The notes below the pieces were generated by a model, which did no database searches, was not told the origin of the DNA, and worked only from the letters and a program-made list of their open reading frames with translations. The translations under genes were made by a program, and so were the position numbers. Below are positions 37,101 to 49,283 of a stretch of DNA of 64,000 nt, one piece after another. The stretch comes from Vitis vinifera (taxonomy: Eukaryota > Streptophyta > Magnoliopsida > Vitales > Vitaceae): the NCBI RefSeq assembly GCF_030704535.1, contig NC_081821.1, positions 1,317,001 to 1,381,000 on the forward strand, given 5' to 3'. The first letter of the stretch is position 1; each line of letters opens with the position of its first letter.

Positions 37101-40100
37101 TATCTTAAAAATCACATATATGGTCATCAACTATGCACTATGGAATAAATCCTTTGTCATCATGACAGCCAAAATCTCATACAACCAAACAGAATCTATG
37201 ACAATCCAAGATACAATAAGCTCTCTCTTGCAAAGTTGTTCAAGGACAAGAATTCTGAAGCTAGTCACTTTCCTAATGGTCATGGCCCATTTGAAGTATC
37301 AACAAGCCATCAATTTAGCCCCAATTCAACCGCAAAAAGACAGCAGTTAAATTGGCGGAAACATATCAAATCAATAGCTTCATAGAAAAGAGCAAAGAAA
37401 TCTTTATTAACAAATCAAATGCATGTTCTGACACCCTCAAAGAATTTAAGAGTTACCTCATCATAAATATCATGTAGAAGTCTTTCACCATCAAGGGCCT
37501 CTTTGAGGCCTTCTTTTCTTGCAGTGAGCCATGTAGAACGCTCAGATCCATCGCCTTTCACTTTAACGGAAGCCGCCTTGTGTGTGGGACCAACAGGTAC
37601 TACACCAGTTGACAAAGCAACATGGAATTGAGTTTCACCTACACCTGCCCATTGGAACAAATGCAACTAAAGCAAGATTTTTGAAATACAGAAGAGTGAA
37701 TTGTGAAACATAACAAGAATTACACAATATGAAGAAAGAGGCCCATGAAGGTGGCAAGGAATTGGGATGGGAGCATGAACAGGTAGGTTCAATTCTATGT
37801 AACGAAAAAAAAGGAATGAAAAATTTAAAAAAAAAAAAAAAAGTGTAGAAAGAGTTTTTTAATTTCACACACCAATGATGGCAACAATGATGAGTGCATT
37901 TACTTTTCAAAATAGTTTTTTTTTTTTTTTTTTTTTTTTAGGGGGGTGGGGGGGAAGGTGGCATAAAGTTAATCGCAATTAATTATATTTTTGGATTCAT
38001 AAGAAAAACAAATGATACCTTGAGGCTTATCATTGTCCCTAGCAAATACAAGAGCAACACCATCACAAGAGTTTTTTAGACTCCCACTGATGTTTCTAGA
38101 ATCATCCCCACTTCTATACATAAAATGTCCACTCTCTTCACCCAAAATGACAGTTTCCATAGACATGGCATAATCTGCAACATCCAAGAGGTTATGCAAC
38201 AACTCATAAGAAGCAGTAAAAAAAACTGTGGTAATTGACTAGTGAATAGATTGTCAGCCACATGATTATTTAGGTTCACATATAGTTATTTATTTTTAAA
38301 ATAAATAAGCCATATTCAAGATTGAAATAGCCTTCATTCCTTATGTCAATTTAGATATCTTCCATACCACACTGGTATTAACACTGGAGTGTAGAACTGT
38401 TAAATGAATAAAGTCACTCAAAACAGCAAGGCCTCAGCTTGTTAAGAAGCTTAGACTCATGTACTAATCAAAAGAGCCAAGTTCAAGCTGCATCAAGCTT
38501 AAGTGCTTAAGCTAGTCACAACTCAGGAAGGCCATGCTCCACCTAATTAGGCTCAAGATAAGCAAGCATCATATTGTTGTAGTAACTCTAATCTCTTTAA
38601 GAAACTAATTCCAAGAAATCACCCATACTAAAAGTTGAAAAGTGGTACAAAGCTAATGAAGTGTGAAAATAGACTACCCATTAGTATTGGCAGCAGACTT
38701 TAATTTTGAAATAGATGAACCAGTGCTGAACCTGACTAAAGAAAGCTCACTTAGCAAATACCATATTTTCTTTCTTATTCATTCTAAACAAAGTTGAAAT
38801 GGATGAACAAAAAGGATAAGGGTTACTTTCACTCACCTCCCTAAAGGTTTGAACTAAATTAGTTTAAAATTTCGTCAAATACCTCCTTTATCCTTTTCAT
38901 TTGATAATTTCACTCACCTCTCCTTTAACTCAAAGTAAGGGAAGTGTTTGATGAAATTTAAAATTAATGGTGGCTAAATGTATTTAACTCAAACCTCAAG
39001 AGATGTGAGTGAAATTAACCTAAAGTATAATATTGAATAATACCCACCCATCTTCTCGAGAACGGGTTTCATGTCAGCGTGTTTATCCTAGAACATCACC
39101 GAATTCCAGTGTTAGAAATGCAAGGTATAATGAAAACCCATGTGTAAGAAACTAAGGAACAGACTTCCTTTCAAATGGAAACAACTAAAACCCCATGCGA
39201 CATAAACTTACCCCAAACATTACAATTCCAGTCGGAGAAGTGCAACCCGAAACAGCAGCAGAAAAATTCCTAATATCCATCACAAACTTGTCGATAAGGG
39301 AAATGCCAGGTTCCTGATGTTAGTCAAAAACCTTAAGTCAACTTTCCTTTTCACAGTGTATTGCCACCCAAATAAAACCTATATCAAACCATACAACTCG
39401 TGCATTTCGACCTTTCATATGAAAGCAAGATGATGACTTATCATCAATTAATTTCGAAGGTGTCCTTCAGCTAATTTGAATAGGTTCACAACATAGATCC
39501 TTTGATAATAACGCACTTTCCTTTTCAGAATTAGTACAAACTCTCTGAGTATTACACACAAACTGTCTAACATCTCCAAGAATTCCCTCTAAATCAATTT
39601 TTTAAGAAAGCACACAATTATATAAAGTCAGTGTAAAGGTTTAAACACAGCATCCATACCTCCAATTCTCGCAACAGAGGGATTGCATCAACTTTCAATC
39701 CCGGCATAAAACCAACAATCAAAACAATGCCTCGATCTTTATTTGCTGGTAAATTAAAATCTTCAACGTCAACTCCCCACTTCACCTAAAGAATTTCAAA
39801 TCAAGATAATCTCTCATTCCCATACTTCAAGTAGGAACTCCAACCAAACAAATAAATTCAGCATACAGAAGCTCACCTCCTTGAATTCCTCAGTAATCGC
39901 ATCACTACCAATGATTCCACGAGCAACAGAAGTAATCACCGGAGTAGCAGAGCCCAATTTCTTCGTAATCTGCATCCAAATTTCACTAAATTGAGTACAC
40001 GAATTTAAACAGATGCGTGTTTGTGCATATACACAGAGACTTCATACGAGTTTGTGAGTGCGTTCCAGGCTGAACTTGAGGCCAATGCAAGCAATAGCGA

Positions 40101-40476
40101 AATGAGGACGAATAGGCCTGGAAAGAACTGAATCCAGAACCTCCTTTACAGCATCCTAGATCATGAACCAAAAAAAAGGAAAAATCACAAATCCAAACAA
40201 ATTTTCTTTAGGTTTCCAGAGAAACAAACAACTGATGTGCTGTCCATTCAAAAAATGAACCATGCGCTTGTCTATAATCTACAATACCTGAAAAGAAGGA
40301 TTGAGAGAGATTGCAGAGGCGAGCTTAGGGCGAGAGAGAACGTCACCGGCGGCGCGGCGCCAGGAGCGGCTAACGCACCCCGCGTTTGCAAAGGATAAGG
40401 CTGGGAGTCTGGAGAGAATGTTCTGAAGAAGATCTTCACTGAGAAGAGCGACACCACCTCCTCTTCCTCTCTCCAT
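34107..40476 (-). CDS. F-box protein with FIST domains
   Basis: Ten coding exons, all in phase: 40476-40288, 40155-40048, 39969-39877, 39785-39660, 39313-39212, 39087-39048, 38174-38019, 37644-37457, 36556-36438, 34569-34107, giving 527 residues. Residues about 9-50 (LLSEDLLQNILSRLPALSFA...VSRSWRRAA) are an F-box, which would link to SKP1 in an SCF ubiquitin ligase. The rest matches the FIST_N and FIST_C sensory domain pair (RPHFAIACIGLKFSLERTHK; GIVLIVGFMPGLKV; CYGRGDSFFG; FPLAGIMCGGEIG). The order of domains corresponds to Arabidopsis At5g63520, beside gamma-CAL1 At5g63510, as here. The ligand of plant FIST domains is not known. The MERGRGGG start is chosen because the F-box follows at once; the longer frame from 40517 is in another phase. 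Intron 9 (36437-34570) holds an LTR-like fragment. Confidence 0.92.
35155..35560. mobile_element. possible solo copia-type LTR in intron 9 of the F-box gene
   Basis: The string GAGATGGAGAT...AGCCGGTGG...TCTCTCATCCATGAATGTAG followed by GGCATGGCTAGTCGAACCAC resembles the downstream part of copia LTRs in woody dicots. Ends are not defined and no internal domains are near, so a solo LTR or fragment is the best reading. Confidence 0.4.
37917..37939. repeat. poly-T run in intron 7 of the F-box gene
   Basis: About 23 T residues followed by a G-rich stretch (GGGGGGTGGGGGGG). It lies in the intron and does not touch splice sites. Confidence 0.9.
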
Positions 40477-40562
40477 TCTGAGGATTTTCCCGAATTCTGT
40501 GAAGCCCCCGTTTCCATTTTATAGGCAAATCAAATTAGCATGATCCACCCCTCCCCCTTTTT

Positions 40563-40572
40563 GCCACGTGGC
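40563..40572. promoter_or_regulatory. perfect G-box in the F-box/FIST gene promoter
   Basis: GCCACGTGGC, a 10-base palindrome 87 bases upstream of the ATG at 40476. This core is bound by bZIP (ABF/HY5/GBF) and bHLH (PIF) factors, so light or ABA control is possible (inference). Confidence 0.5.
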
Positions 40573-40741
40573 TATTTTTTTTTCTCCTCTTTTCTTTAAG
40601 TCCTTCAACAGCCATTTTGTCCATTTTCTGAAGTTCCTATCAATTACAGCCACATTGAAGTATACCACATCGAAAATGTCAAGAGAGCGTGTAGAAATAA
40701 AGTTGGAAGAATATATACGCGTAACGATTCTAAACCTTAAG

Positions 40742-41066
40742 GCTATGTTTGGTTCCCGGAAAATTTGAGGGAAAATGCGAAGGAAAGAAAATACAAAGGA
40801 AAAGTAGAAGGAAAGAAAAAGTAAAGAAAAATAAAAAAATAGATTAAAAGTTGATAAATTATTTTTTTTTGTTACTTCAAACTCATTTTATTTATTTTAA
40901 CTCATCAATATAAAGATTAAATAATTTAAAAATACATAAGTTTTTAATTAGTTTTAATCATATTTAATTTTCATTGATATTTTTCGTAGGACAACCAAAC
41001 ATGAAAAAATCATTTTCCTTATCATTCTTTTTCTTTCCTTTGTACTTTCCAGGAACCAAACATAGC
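40742..41066. mobile_element. 325-bp TIR MITE upstream of the F-box gene
   Basis: The left end GCTATGTTTGGTTCCCGGAA and the reversed right end GCTATGTTTGGTTCCTGGAA differ at one base in 20. Inside, both arms carry GGAAAG/CTTTCC strings. No ORF. A weaker copy seems to lie at 41930-42150 with the same core (TTTATTCACTTATTTTAA). Confidence 0.75.
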
Positions 41067-43826
41067 ATAAATGAAGGTACAAATAAATAGAATTATGGTA
41101 CTAATAATAAAATATAAAAATGCATGTGTCATTATCTTATTGATGGCGTATTCTTTATAAATACAAAAAAATATTTTTTTTCAATACCTAATATAAAGCT
41201 AAAAATATAAAAATAAAATATTAAAACGTTCTGGTAAAAAACATAGATATAGAGAAAGAGTTGAAAATACAATAAAAATAAATATTTAATTTTAAAATTT
41301 TTAAGTTTTTTGTTTTTAATTGTATTTAATTGTTATGTATTTTAGTTTTAATTTGTTAATTTTTTTTATTTTATTGTTGAGGTAAATTAACAAAATTTTT
41401 ATTAAATTTTATTAAAACAAAAATATGAGAAGACAAGAAGATCTATATAATACAAGATATAAAATCATTCTTAATTAAAAGATTTGAAAAAATTTATTTA
41501 TCACTTAAGATCTAGAGATTTTTTCACAATAATTTGTATCTTATATTATATAATAAAAAAATTATAATATATTTATTTGTAAAATAATTTTATTGATAAA
41601 TTAATTTTGGATAATTTTATTTAATGTTATAAAGTAAAATGATATTTAGAAAATAATTATTTGACTTATAGAAAGTTACATATATTTTTAAATAGATGAA
41701 AATAAAATTTATGTATAAAAGTTAATGTTATTTTTTTTATATCTTTTTAAATTAATGAGTCAAAACCTATATTTTTTAAAAATAAAAATAAAATTTCATA
41801 TATAGATAAATAGAGATGGGAAAAAAAAAAAAAGAATAAGGAAAAACCTTAATACTTTCAGGGCCTTGTTGGATATTACCTAGTGAAAGTCAAAAATTAT
41901 AATTAAGAGTCAATTATGCTAAAGTTTTGTTTGTTTCTCATAAAATTTTGAGATAAAATGTTAGGAAAATTTAATAAAGGAAAAAAAAAGACAAATTAAA
42001 AATATATTTAAAATCAATAAATTAATTCTATATATTATTTCAAATTTATTCACTTATTTTAATTTTTTAGTATAAAAATAAAATAATTTATAAATACATA
42101 AATCTTTAGTTAATTTTAATTATATTTATCGTTTATTCCTTTTTTTGTATTATTAAACTCAAATTATATATTAAAATCTAATAACTAATTATGAAACTTT
42201 AGTTTCACAATAAGATTACCTCATAAGAAAACCACAGTTGTATTTTTTTAGCATAATTTTTTAGACCTTGTAAGGGTTTTTTTTTATAAAAAAAAAAGTT
42301 AATTTTTTGTTTTGCAAAACAAAACAAGTTCTAGGTTGTTTTCTGTGTGATATTTCACATCGGGTAAAAAAGAAGGTTTTTGACACTATATAATTATAAG
42401 CTCCTCTTACCCTTTTAAACGTAATTTAAAGTCGTGAGAGCCCTTTAACTTTGGACGAATAATATCCACATAATTGAAAACAGATCCTTAATGTAACCCA
42501 ATATGAAGATTTATTTAGCCTTATGAAATTGTTTGGTCTCACAATCTCGTGGGACACAATAAAAACATTATATTTGCATGAGAGTGATTGTAATATCCGT
42601 CCTTAACCATATAGTGGAGTGTCTACCTGTTTATGATTTTCAAAAATGAAATTTTAAGAATTATTAAAATTTTCGCCAAACAAGCCCTTTAACTTTTCAA
42701 AGTTGGTGTCAAAGCCGCGTACAAAGGGTGGTCTTAACTTATTGGGAATGCAAACAAAAAAGACTGGTGGTCCAAGTCAAGCATGTCTCAAGTTGAATAA
42801 AAAGAAGAGACTAAGACCATGACTTACGAGCAACAAAGAGATCAAACACAAGAACATTGTGCAATTTAAATAATGACCCAATAATCCCCTTAAAATATAC
42901 ACAATCATAGTTCTAATGTCAAAACCCCATTCCCTACTTTCAAGCCTAATAATGGCTAAGAAATTCTAGAAAAAATAATATACCAAAAACTGAAAAGCAT
43001 GCGTTAGCTTGTATCCTTATAGCTCAACCTTTTAGGAAAATCGTTTGCTTTTAATATGGTATCTGAGCTATGGTTAGCTAGAGGTCTCAAATTCGAGTAG
43101 TATTACACACAAACAAAAGCACAGTGGAACATCACAATGCTTCTGTGTTCATGCTCATGGGATATGTTTGGTTCTTTGGAAAGTACCAAAGAAAGAAAAA
43201 GAAATACAAAGAAAAATGATTTTCTCATTTTTAGATACCATGGGAAAGGTGAGAAAAAAAGTATTAGAGAAAACGGAGGAAATATTCATCCTCATTTTTC
43301 CTCAAGGAAAGATGAGGATAGTTTGTGAAAAATGCTATTCCTCACTGTCTAAATCTTCTTTTCCTCAACTTTTCCATTGACAACCAACCAAGTTTCCTTT
43401 TCATTTCCTTCTATGTTCTTCTTTCTATCCTTCCGTAATAGCTAAGGATAACATGAAGCTGCTACAGCTTTCCAAACAATAATGTGATATATGTGTGTGC
43501 ATATCAGCTTCTTTTTACACTCCTACTCCCAATCTCATTGATCCATAACAGTCTTATGAGAGCTGCAAAATAAAAAATATTTCAAGTATAATCATGAGGG
43601 TTTAGCAAAATTCTAGCAGGAAGGAGTAAACATGGGACACCATAGTAAGAGGCCAGAAGGGTTACTTTTGAGAAACATGAGAGATTTTATAAACATGTTC
43701 ATCAAAGAGAGGAAACTTCACTAGACACCAACTGTTTGCTTGTAAAATGAAGTGTATTGTTATCGAGATCTTTCTGAGGAAAACCTGGAGACAATGTAGA
43801 CAAGGAGAAAACGGGGAGCAATCGTG

Positions 43827-46368
43827 CTAATCCCAGAAGAAGGGAAGCTTTTGAGGTGCCTCGTTCCCAGAGGATCCATCAGATCCAATGTGAAATATTC
43901 CTGGGCAATGGATATCAGTGACACCGGCATTGGAAACCAGAACAGAATCCACAGGCTGATTGTTGTAATGCAGGCTTGGGGCTGAGGGCTGTGCTAGGGA
44001 GACTGAGTTAGGCTGCACCATGTTGCTCAAACTAATACCTGATGACTGGGTCTGCGGTGATGACAGAAGAGAGAGAGCACAATCTGACTCGAGGACTTGG
44101 TTTGTTAGCCTATCATAGAACATTTTGCAGCCATGGCCGGCGAGTGGTTGGCAGACAGGAGCTTCAGAAGTTGTGTAGTTGCTCAGAGAGGGGTGGTCAG
44201 CTTGCAAGAAAGTCAGTTGCTTCCCTCCTTTGTAAAAGCTAGAGGAGGATCCAAGATGCAGATGTTGTTTTTCCAGCAAGGGTAACTGTTGGTGCTGGTT
44301 ATAAAGTATAGCACCTTCCTCGGTTTTGACAAGTCCAGCTCCCCAGTTGGGGCTCATCATAGCAGTAGTAGGATACAGATGGGGACTAGAGAATGGTAAC
44401 AATCCCGAGCCTGAAAACAGTAGAAAACATATTCATTCAAAGAATTAACTTCAATTCCACAAATGAAGCAGCAGACTATCTGTGTATCTAGTTTTAGTCT
44501 CGATTCATCTAAATATAAGAGCAATTACAACTCATTTGGAGGTTCAAAATTTGTCATAATCTGATACTCTCACAAATGATAAATCAGAATCAACTTGGGA
44601 TTTAGTCTAATTGGGCTCAGGAATGTGTTTGGTAGAAAATCAAAGAAGAACTTACTAACCCTTTTTGAGTCTCATGCCAAACCTTCATATAAGTTTCTAG
44701 ATCATGTTCAATTAAATTACTCCCAAAAGATTTGTTGCCCACAATGATAACTAGAAGTAAGCAACATTAACACTTAGAAGTTGAGAAGGGGAATCATAGA
44801 GTGAAACAAAAGCTTCACTCTTCATGATTTTCCATTGGAAAAAATACATGTGAAATGGACCACAAAAACCCATTTTAGGGACTCCTGAGCCTATAAATAA
44901 CTTCCAAAAAATAAAACTAAAAGGAAGAGAAGAAATGATGAAAACAATCCCTCAAATACCCCATCTTGTAAATGGGAATTCAAACCTTGGTAATTGGTTA
45001 AAAAGCTTCCAGGACGTGACAGGGGCTCCGGCTGAGGCTTTCTTCGCCGTCTATTGTGCCCATCAAGACGTTTCCTGCAGCTTCTCTTTCCCTCATCAAA
45101 TTCCTCAAGCGAATGAAACCTATACAAAAGGCAAAGAAACTATTGAGGCACTTTAGGCCTGTAAAAAGTCAAGCTACAAACAGACAAGGAGTGAATGCAG
45201 AGGAGGACAAGAAACTCATAATGCAAAGGCATCGATCAAAACATAGATAAGAACAAACATGATGTAAGGGAGTATTAATGCCTCAATGGGCATCAACATT
45301 AGGAGGAAAGTACATAATTATTCATAACGGAAGAAGAGGATTCATGCGTCCATCTGAAACAGCAAAAAGGCCAAAGATAAGGTCTAAACTTACAGCCTTG
45401 GCAACTAAAGCCCCAACAAACCAATCTTTCCATATCTTGCCTGCAAGCCTAAAACAAGGAAAAACCATGATGTGCTATCTATATGCAATAAGTATACATA
45501 AGTTCAACTTTTTCCCAATTCTTTTGGAGCAAACTGTCATTGTAACACTGTAACAATTAGCAGGAATGGAACAAAACTTCATTTTTAACTTTGTGCATGG
45601 CAAGTTGCTAGGCCATCAGGTAGAAATTACAAACAACTTCTATCAGAACCTTGTATCCAGACAATGTGCTCATTACCCATCATAATATATCGCCAAAACC
45701 TGGATGACAACAGACTGATAATCAGGTTGCAATAATATACACAAGGTGGCTAACAATGGCTCCAAACAATCAACAGAAAACACCCATGATAAATCCAACA
45801 AATAATTGAAGACAAAACAATAAAGGGTTGAAAGATATGTAAGAGAACAAATTACAGCAATAGAAACTGATGTAATGAGCAATTTTGTGACAAAAACTTA
45901 TAGAAAACCAAGTTCGTTAGCTCTTTAGAAGCACCACTACCATGATTCATACCTGCTGCACTGCTGGCAGAACCTCTGTGTGTGGCCACCAATTGTGACT
46001 TGGGCGGTCTTAGAATGGAGCTCACAGACCTTATGCCTCCTATGGTACTCTCTGCAATTACTAAGGTCTGAATTGCACCCATCAACAAGGCAAGAAACAG
46101 TCTGGCTTCCATTGTTAGTGGCTCTTGCCCTCTTTGATGATCCTGAAGGCAAGGGAGCGGCAATACTCGAAAATTTTTGCTCCTTCAACTTATCAGCAAA
46201 GTCACTGCTGGGATTACTGACTTGACCAAGCTTCAAATCAATGGAAAAATCCCCTCCAGTCTTATGTACTCCAGAGCTGCTTGTCCCACCAACCACATCT
46301 ATGTTGGGAATGGCTTCTGTCTCCAATTCAGTCAAATCCCAAGAAGGTGTCTTCAAGTTCCAGTCCAT
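43827..46368 (-). CDS. SPL13-like: SBP-box transcription factor, SPL13-like
   Basis: Three coding exons: 46368-45953, 45119-44986, 44410-43827, giving 377 residues. The start [16 protein letters not shown] is the typical SPL13 N-terminus. An in-frame ATG at 46422 exists, but TTATAG at about 46373 looks like the acceptor of a 5' UTR intron, so I use 46368. Residues about 93-167 are the SBP domain ([40 protein letters not shown]) with two zinc sites and the [13 protein letters not shown] nuclear signal. The domain is split between exons 1 and 2 at the usual Arg codon (SR|FHSLEEF). Exon 3 carries an intact miR156 target (44061-44080, residues about 294-300, ALSLLSS). The family binds GTAC cores and promotes the juvenile-to-adult transition; regulation by miR156 is expected. 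Its neighbour is SAE1, as in Arabidopsis. Confidence 0.93.
44061..44080 (-). promoter_or_regulatory. miR156/157 target site in the SPL mRNA
   Basis: The minus strand reads GTGCTCTCTCTCTTCTGTCA, the canonical SPL target of miR156. It lies inside exon 3 and encodes ALSLLS. Confidence 0.95.
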
Positions 46369-46882
46369 AAAACCTATAATCTCTTGTATACTTCTTCTAC
46401 TTCTCCAAGCCTTATCACCCACACTCAGTTAAGCGTCTCCCTTTCACTCTCTATGTGATCCCTTCCATGAGAAAATATTTCAAATTCCATCAGAACAAAC
46501 TAGAGTAAATCAGTCAAGAACACCAAGTTTGCAGAAATGGGACTCAAATAGAAACCCAAACAAACAACAACCCAACAATAATAACGAAAATGAAAACAAA
46601 AACCCAGTTCCTATCTTTCTTTCTTCTTTCCACTATCCAGTTCGCATGAAATAATCCGATTTCAAACAACCCAGAATATAAAAACACAAGTAAACACAGA
46701 AAAAAGTAGCAATGAGATAGATAAAACCCCAAGAATGGGAATCTTCAATAACACATTGCAATTTTCATTTTGGCAAAAGCAAGAACCCCAAATGTAAAAA
46801 AGGAAGAACATTTATTATCAACAGTGAAGGTTCAGGGTAACTGCAAGGAAATTGGAAGCAAAATAAATAAATGAATACAGGT

Positions 46883-46914
46883 GAGGGAGAGAGAGAGGGA
46901 GAGAGAGAGAGAGA
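46883..46914. repeat. (GA)n tract in the SPL 5' region
   Basis: An imperfect GAGAGA run, CT-rich on the transcribed strand of the SPL gene. Such tracts are common in leaders of plant regulatory genes. Confidence 0.85.
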
Positions 46915-48498
46915 GTCACAGACAAGTGCTTCAGAAGAAAACTGGTATGCCCTTTCCAGCCATTCATTCCCCTGACATGGATTCCATTAAAAACCAATAA
47001 AGAGGTGGTAGTCAAGGCGAAAAAAGAATAATAAAAAAGCTGGGGTTGTAAGTTAAGAGAGAATCACTCGCTGTCCCAGTTATCAGTATGCTACTGGGGG
47101 GCTTATGGGCTTATGTGGAGACACACATAGGGTGTGGATAATGTGTTGAAATGGAGATTTTTTAGTGATAGCAACTTGAGAACTCCAATCCACACCCATA
47201 TTGAAATTTGCTTGTTTTTTTAAGAAAATGTCTATTTTTCCTTTTCCTCTCTTTAGGGTTTCTTGAAATTTGTAGGGGTGGGAGGGAAAAGAGCATATAG
47301 GGACAGCCTGTTTGTTCCTTTCACCTTTATGAACCTAAAGATAAAAAAATAAAAATAAAAAGAAAAAAAAGAAAAGACAAGTACAAGATGGATGCTTAAG
47401 ACACAGCATGTGCCATTGTGTTTCATATTTCATAGCATGTTTTCTCTATGCCCTTCTTTCTTTCACTTGTGAAATCTCAACCCCCACTCTCCTCTCAAGG
47501 AGAGTGTCCTACAACACTTGCGTGAAGGCCGCGCTAGCAATGGAACCAAGGAAAGCTCGAGGAAAAGATCCATAGTTTTCTATTATATTATATTAGTTTG
47601 TGTTCTTGAGTCAAGCCAATAAATCTTTGTTTATAAAGTTGGTGCTAGCATCAAAACCAAGAAGAGATTGTTATTTTTCATCTACTCAATAGATCATTTT
47701 TTTTAAGTAATAAACCCTCCTCTAAATAAAAAAATAAAATAATTTCAATTCAATGTTAGAAAAGGTTTTTGATTTTTTGAAATAACATCTGTCTTTTAAG
47801 ACAAAATCAAAATTAGAAAAAATATATAAAAGAGTCTGTCATCTTCTTTTATGATATTAGTATTAATTAATCATCTTGACTTCATATGTCATTTTTCATA
47901 AAATGAGTTATCATCATGAGTATTTGAAAAGAGGTCGATTTCATTGGATCTCATAAATTTTGTCAAATGGATATTTTTTAATACAAAAAACAAGACAATA
48001 TGATCGTTATTCAAATCATTTTGTCCTCATTCTTCATAATGCTTTAGAAAATGGCGCTTATAGTGGTCCTTCAATCAAGGCTATATGCATGTGGTTTTTT
48101 TTCATTTGTGAGGCGTGCGAGTGGATATGAAGTCGTATTTTTTTCCAAATCATAAGGAGTAACTAATTGAATAATTATATGTAGAGAAAAGTAGATTTTA
48201 TAGTCTCAATGAAATGAATAATATGAATTGGTCAATCTTTTTAGGGAATAGAAAAAGGAAAAAAAAAAAAGAGAATGATTTTATGATTAGATACCACTTT
48301 TTCCATATGGTACAAAAAAATAATTGCTTAATCTAAGCATATATCCTAAATCATAAAGTTTTTAGAAAACTTTGATTTATTTGCTTTGTAACTTATTATA
48401 ATCATATGATTTGCCTTTTAAGTTTAATTTATTTACCTTGATCTCATTTTTTTATTTTAAAGTTTTATTTAATTTTTTTCTTTATCTTTAATGATTTA

Positions 48499-48615
48499 GG
48501 GTATGTTTAATAGAGATTTTGAAAAATATCTTTAATATTTCTAATAATTGAAAAATAAAAATTTTATACCGTTACAAATACCAAAAACACTTTTCAAAAT
48601 CACAGCCAAACCTAT
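48499..48615. mobile_element. foldback MITE copy
   Basis: The left arm GGGTATGTTTAATAGAGATT and the right arm ACACTTTTCAAAATCACAGC-CAAACC with core GAAAAATAAAAATTTTATA match the 2.4 kb family. Confidence 0.5.
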
Positions 48616-49283
48616 TCTTAGAATTTTAGGTTTGTAAGATATTTTTGTTGCACAAAGAATTCATCAACCAAAAACCCTAATTATAACATTGGTCAAACAC
48701 TTCTCAATCCACGTCATGAAACTAACATTTCTCAATCAACTAAAGCCACGTGTAAAAGTGTTTTAAACTTTTTTCCATTTAAAAAGCAAACCATTAAGAT
48801 TGATTTTTAAATACTTTATAAATAAAATTATTTTAAAATATGATAAAGAATGTACACATGACTCCTAATTAAAAAAATATATATATAGATCGAAACAAAG
48901 TTTATAAAATAATTTTTTATATTTTAAATTAATACCACAAGTTTATCACACGTGTATGAATTTTTAAATTTATTTTTTATTGCTAGTTGTTATTATTTTA
49001 TTTTACTTTTAATTTTTAAGATTAGTATTTTATTTTATTTATTGTGCTTTGAGTAGGCTAAACCCAAACCCTAGGTCGTGGGGTTAGTGGGAAATCAGAG
49101 CGCGTGGGCGGTGGCTTGTCGCATTCATTCTACGTGGAGACTAGAAAAGAATTTTGAATTTGGACAGGACGTGGTGAAGGGTATATCGGTCATAGAATAA
49201 TTTATAAGGGGTAAAATTGTCTAGTAATTTTAGAGAAGATAGGGACGGTGGCCTTTAAAATTTCTAACTACCAGAGCGCAGTG

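Larger units (their letters stand above)
40477..43826. other. intergenic region, F-box promoter to SPL 3' end
   Basis: Holds the F-box promoter with a perfect G-box (40563-40572), a TIR MITE (40742-41066), a degenerate relative at about 41930-42150, and very AT-rich DNA. A purine-rich ORF near 43137-43380 starts with GTTTGGTTCTTTGGAAAG, like the MITE ends, and is not believed to be coding. 43500-43826 should include the SPL 3' UTR. Confidence 0.5.
46369..49283. other. SPL 5' leader/promoter and intergenic region
   Basis: 46369-47050 probably holds a 5' UTR exon and intron of the SPL gene. A GA-rich run at 46883-46914 is the typical CT-rich leader seen from the minus strand. 47050-49000 is AT-rich and contains a foldback MITE at 48499-48615. 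49060-49283 is GC-richer and may be the promoter of the doubtful gene at 49284. Confidence 0.5.

Noticed and set aside
40272-40517. 81-codon minus-strand frame starting METGASQNSG upstream of the F-box start.
   Set aside because: Out of phase with the F-box frame; the MERGRGGG frame carries the F-box and splices correctly.
43137-43380. Overlapping 63- and 70-codon frames with Lys/Glu-rich translations.
   Set aside because: Purine-rich DNA that begins with GTTTGGTTCTTTGGAAAG, resembling the ends of the 40.7 kb MITE; probably a decayed element.
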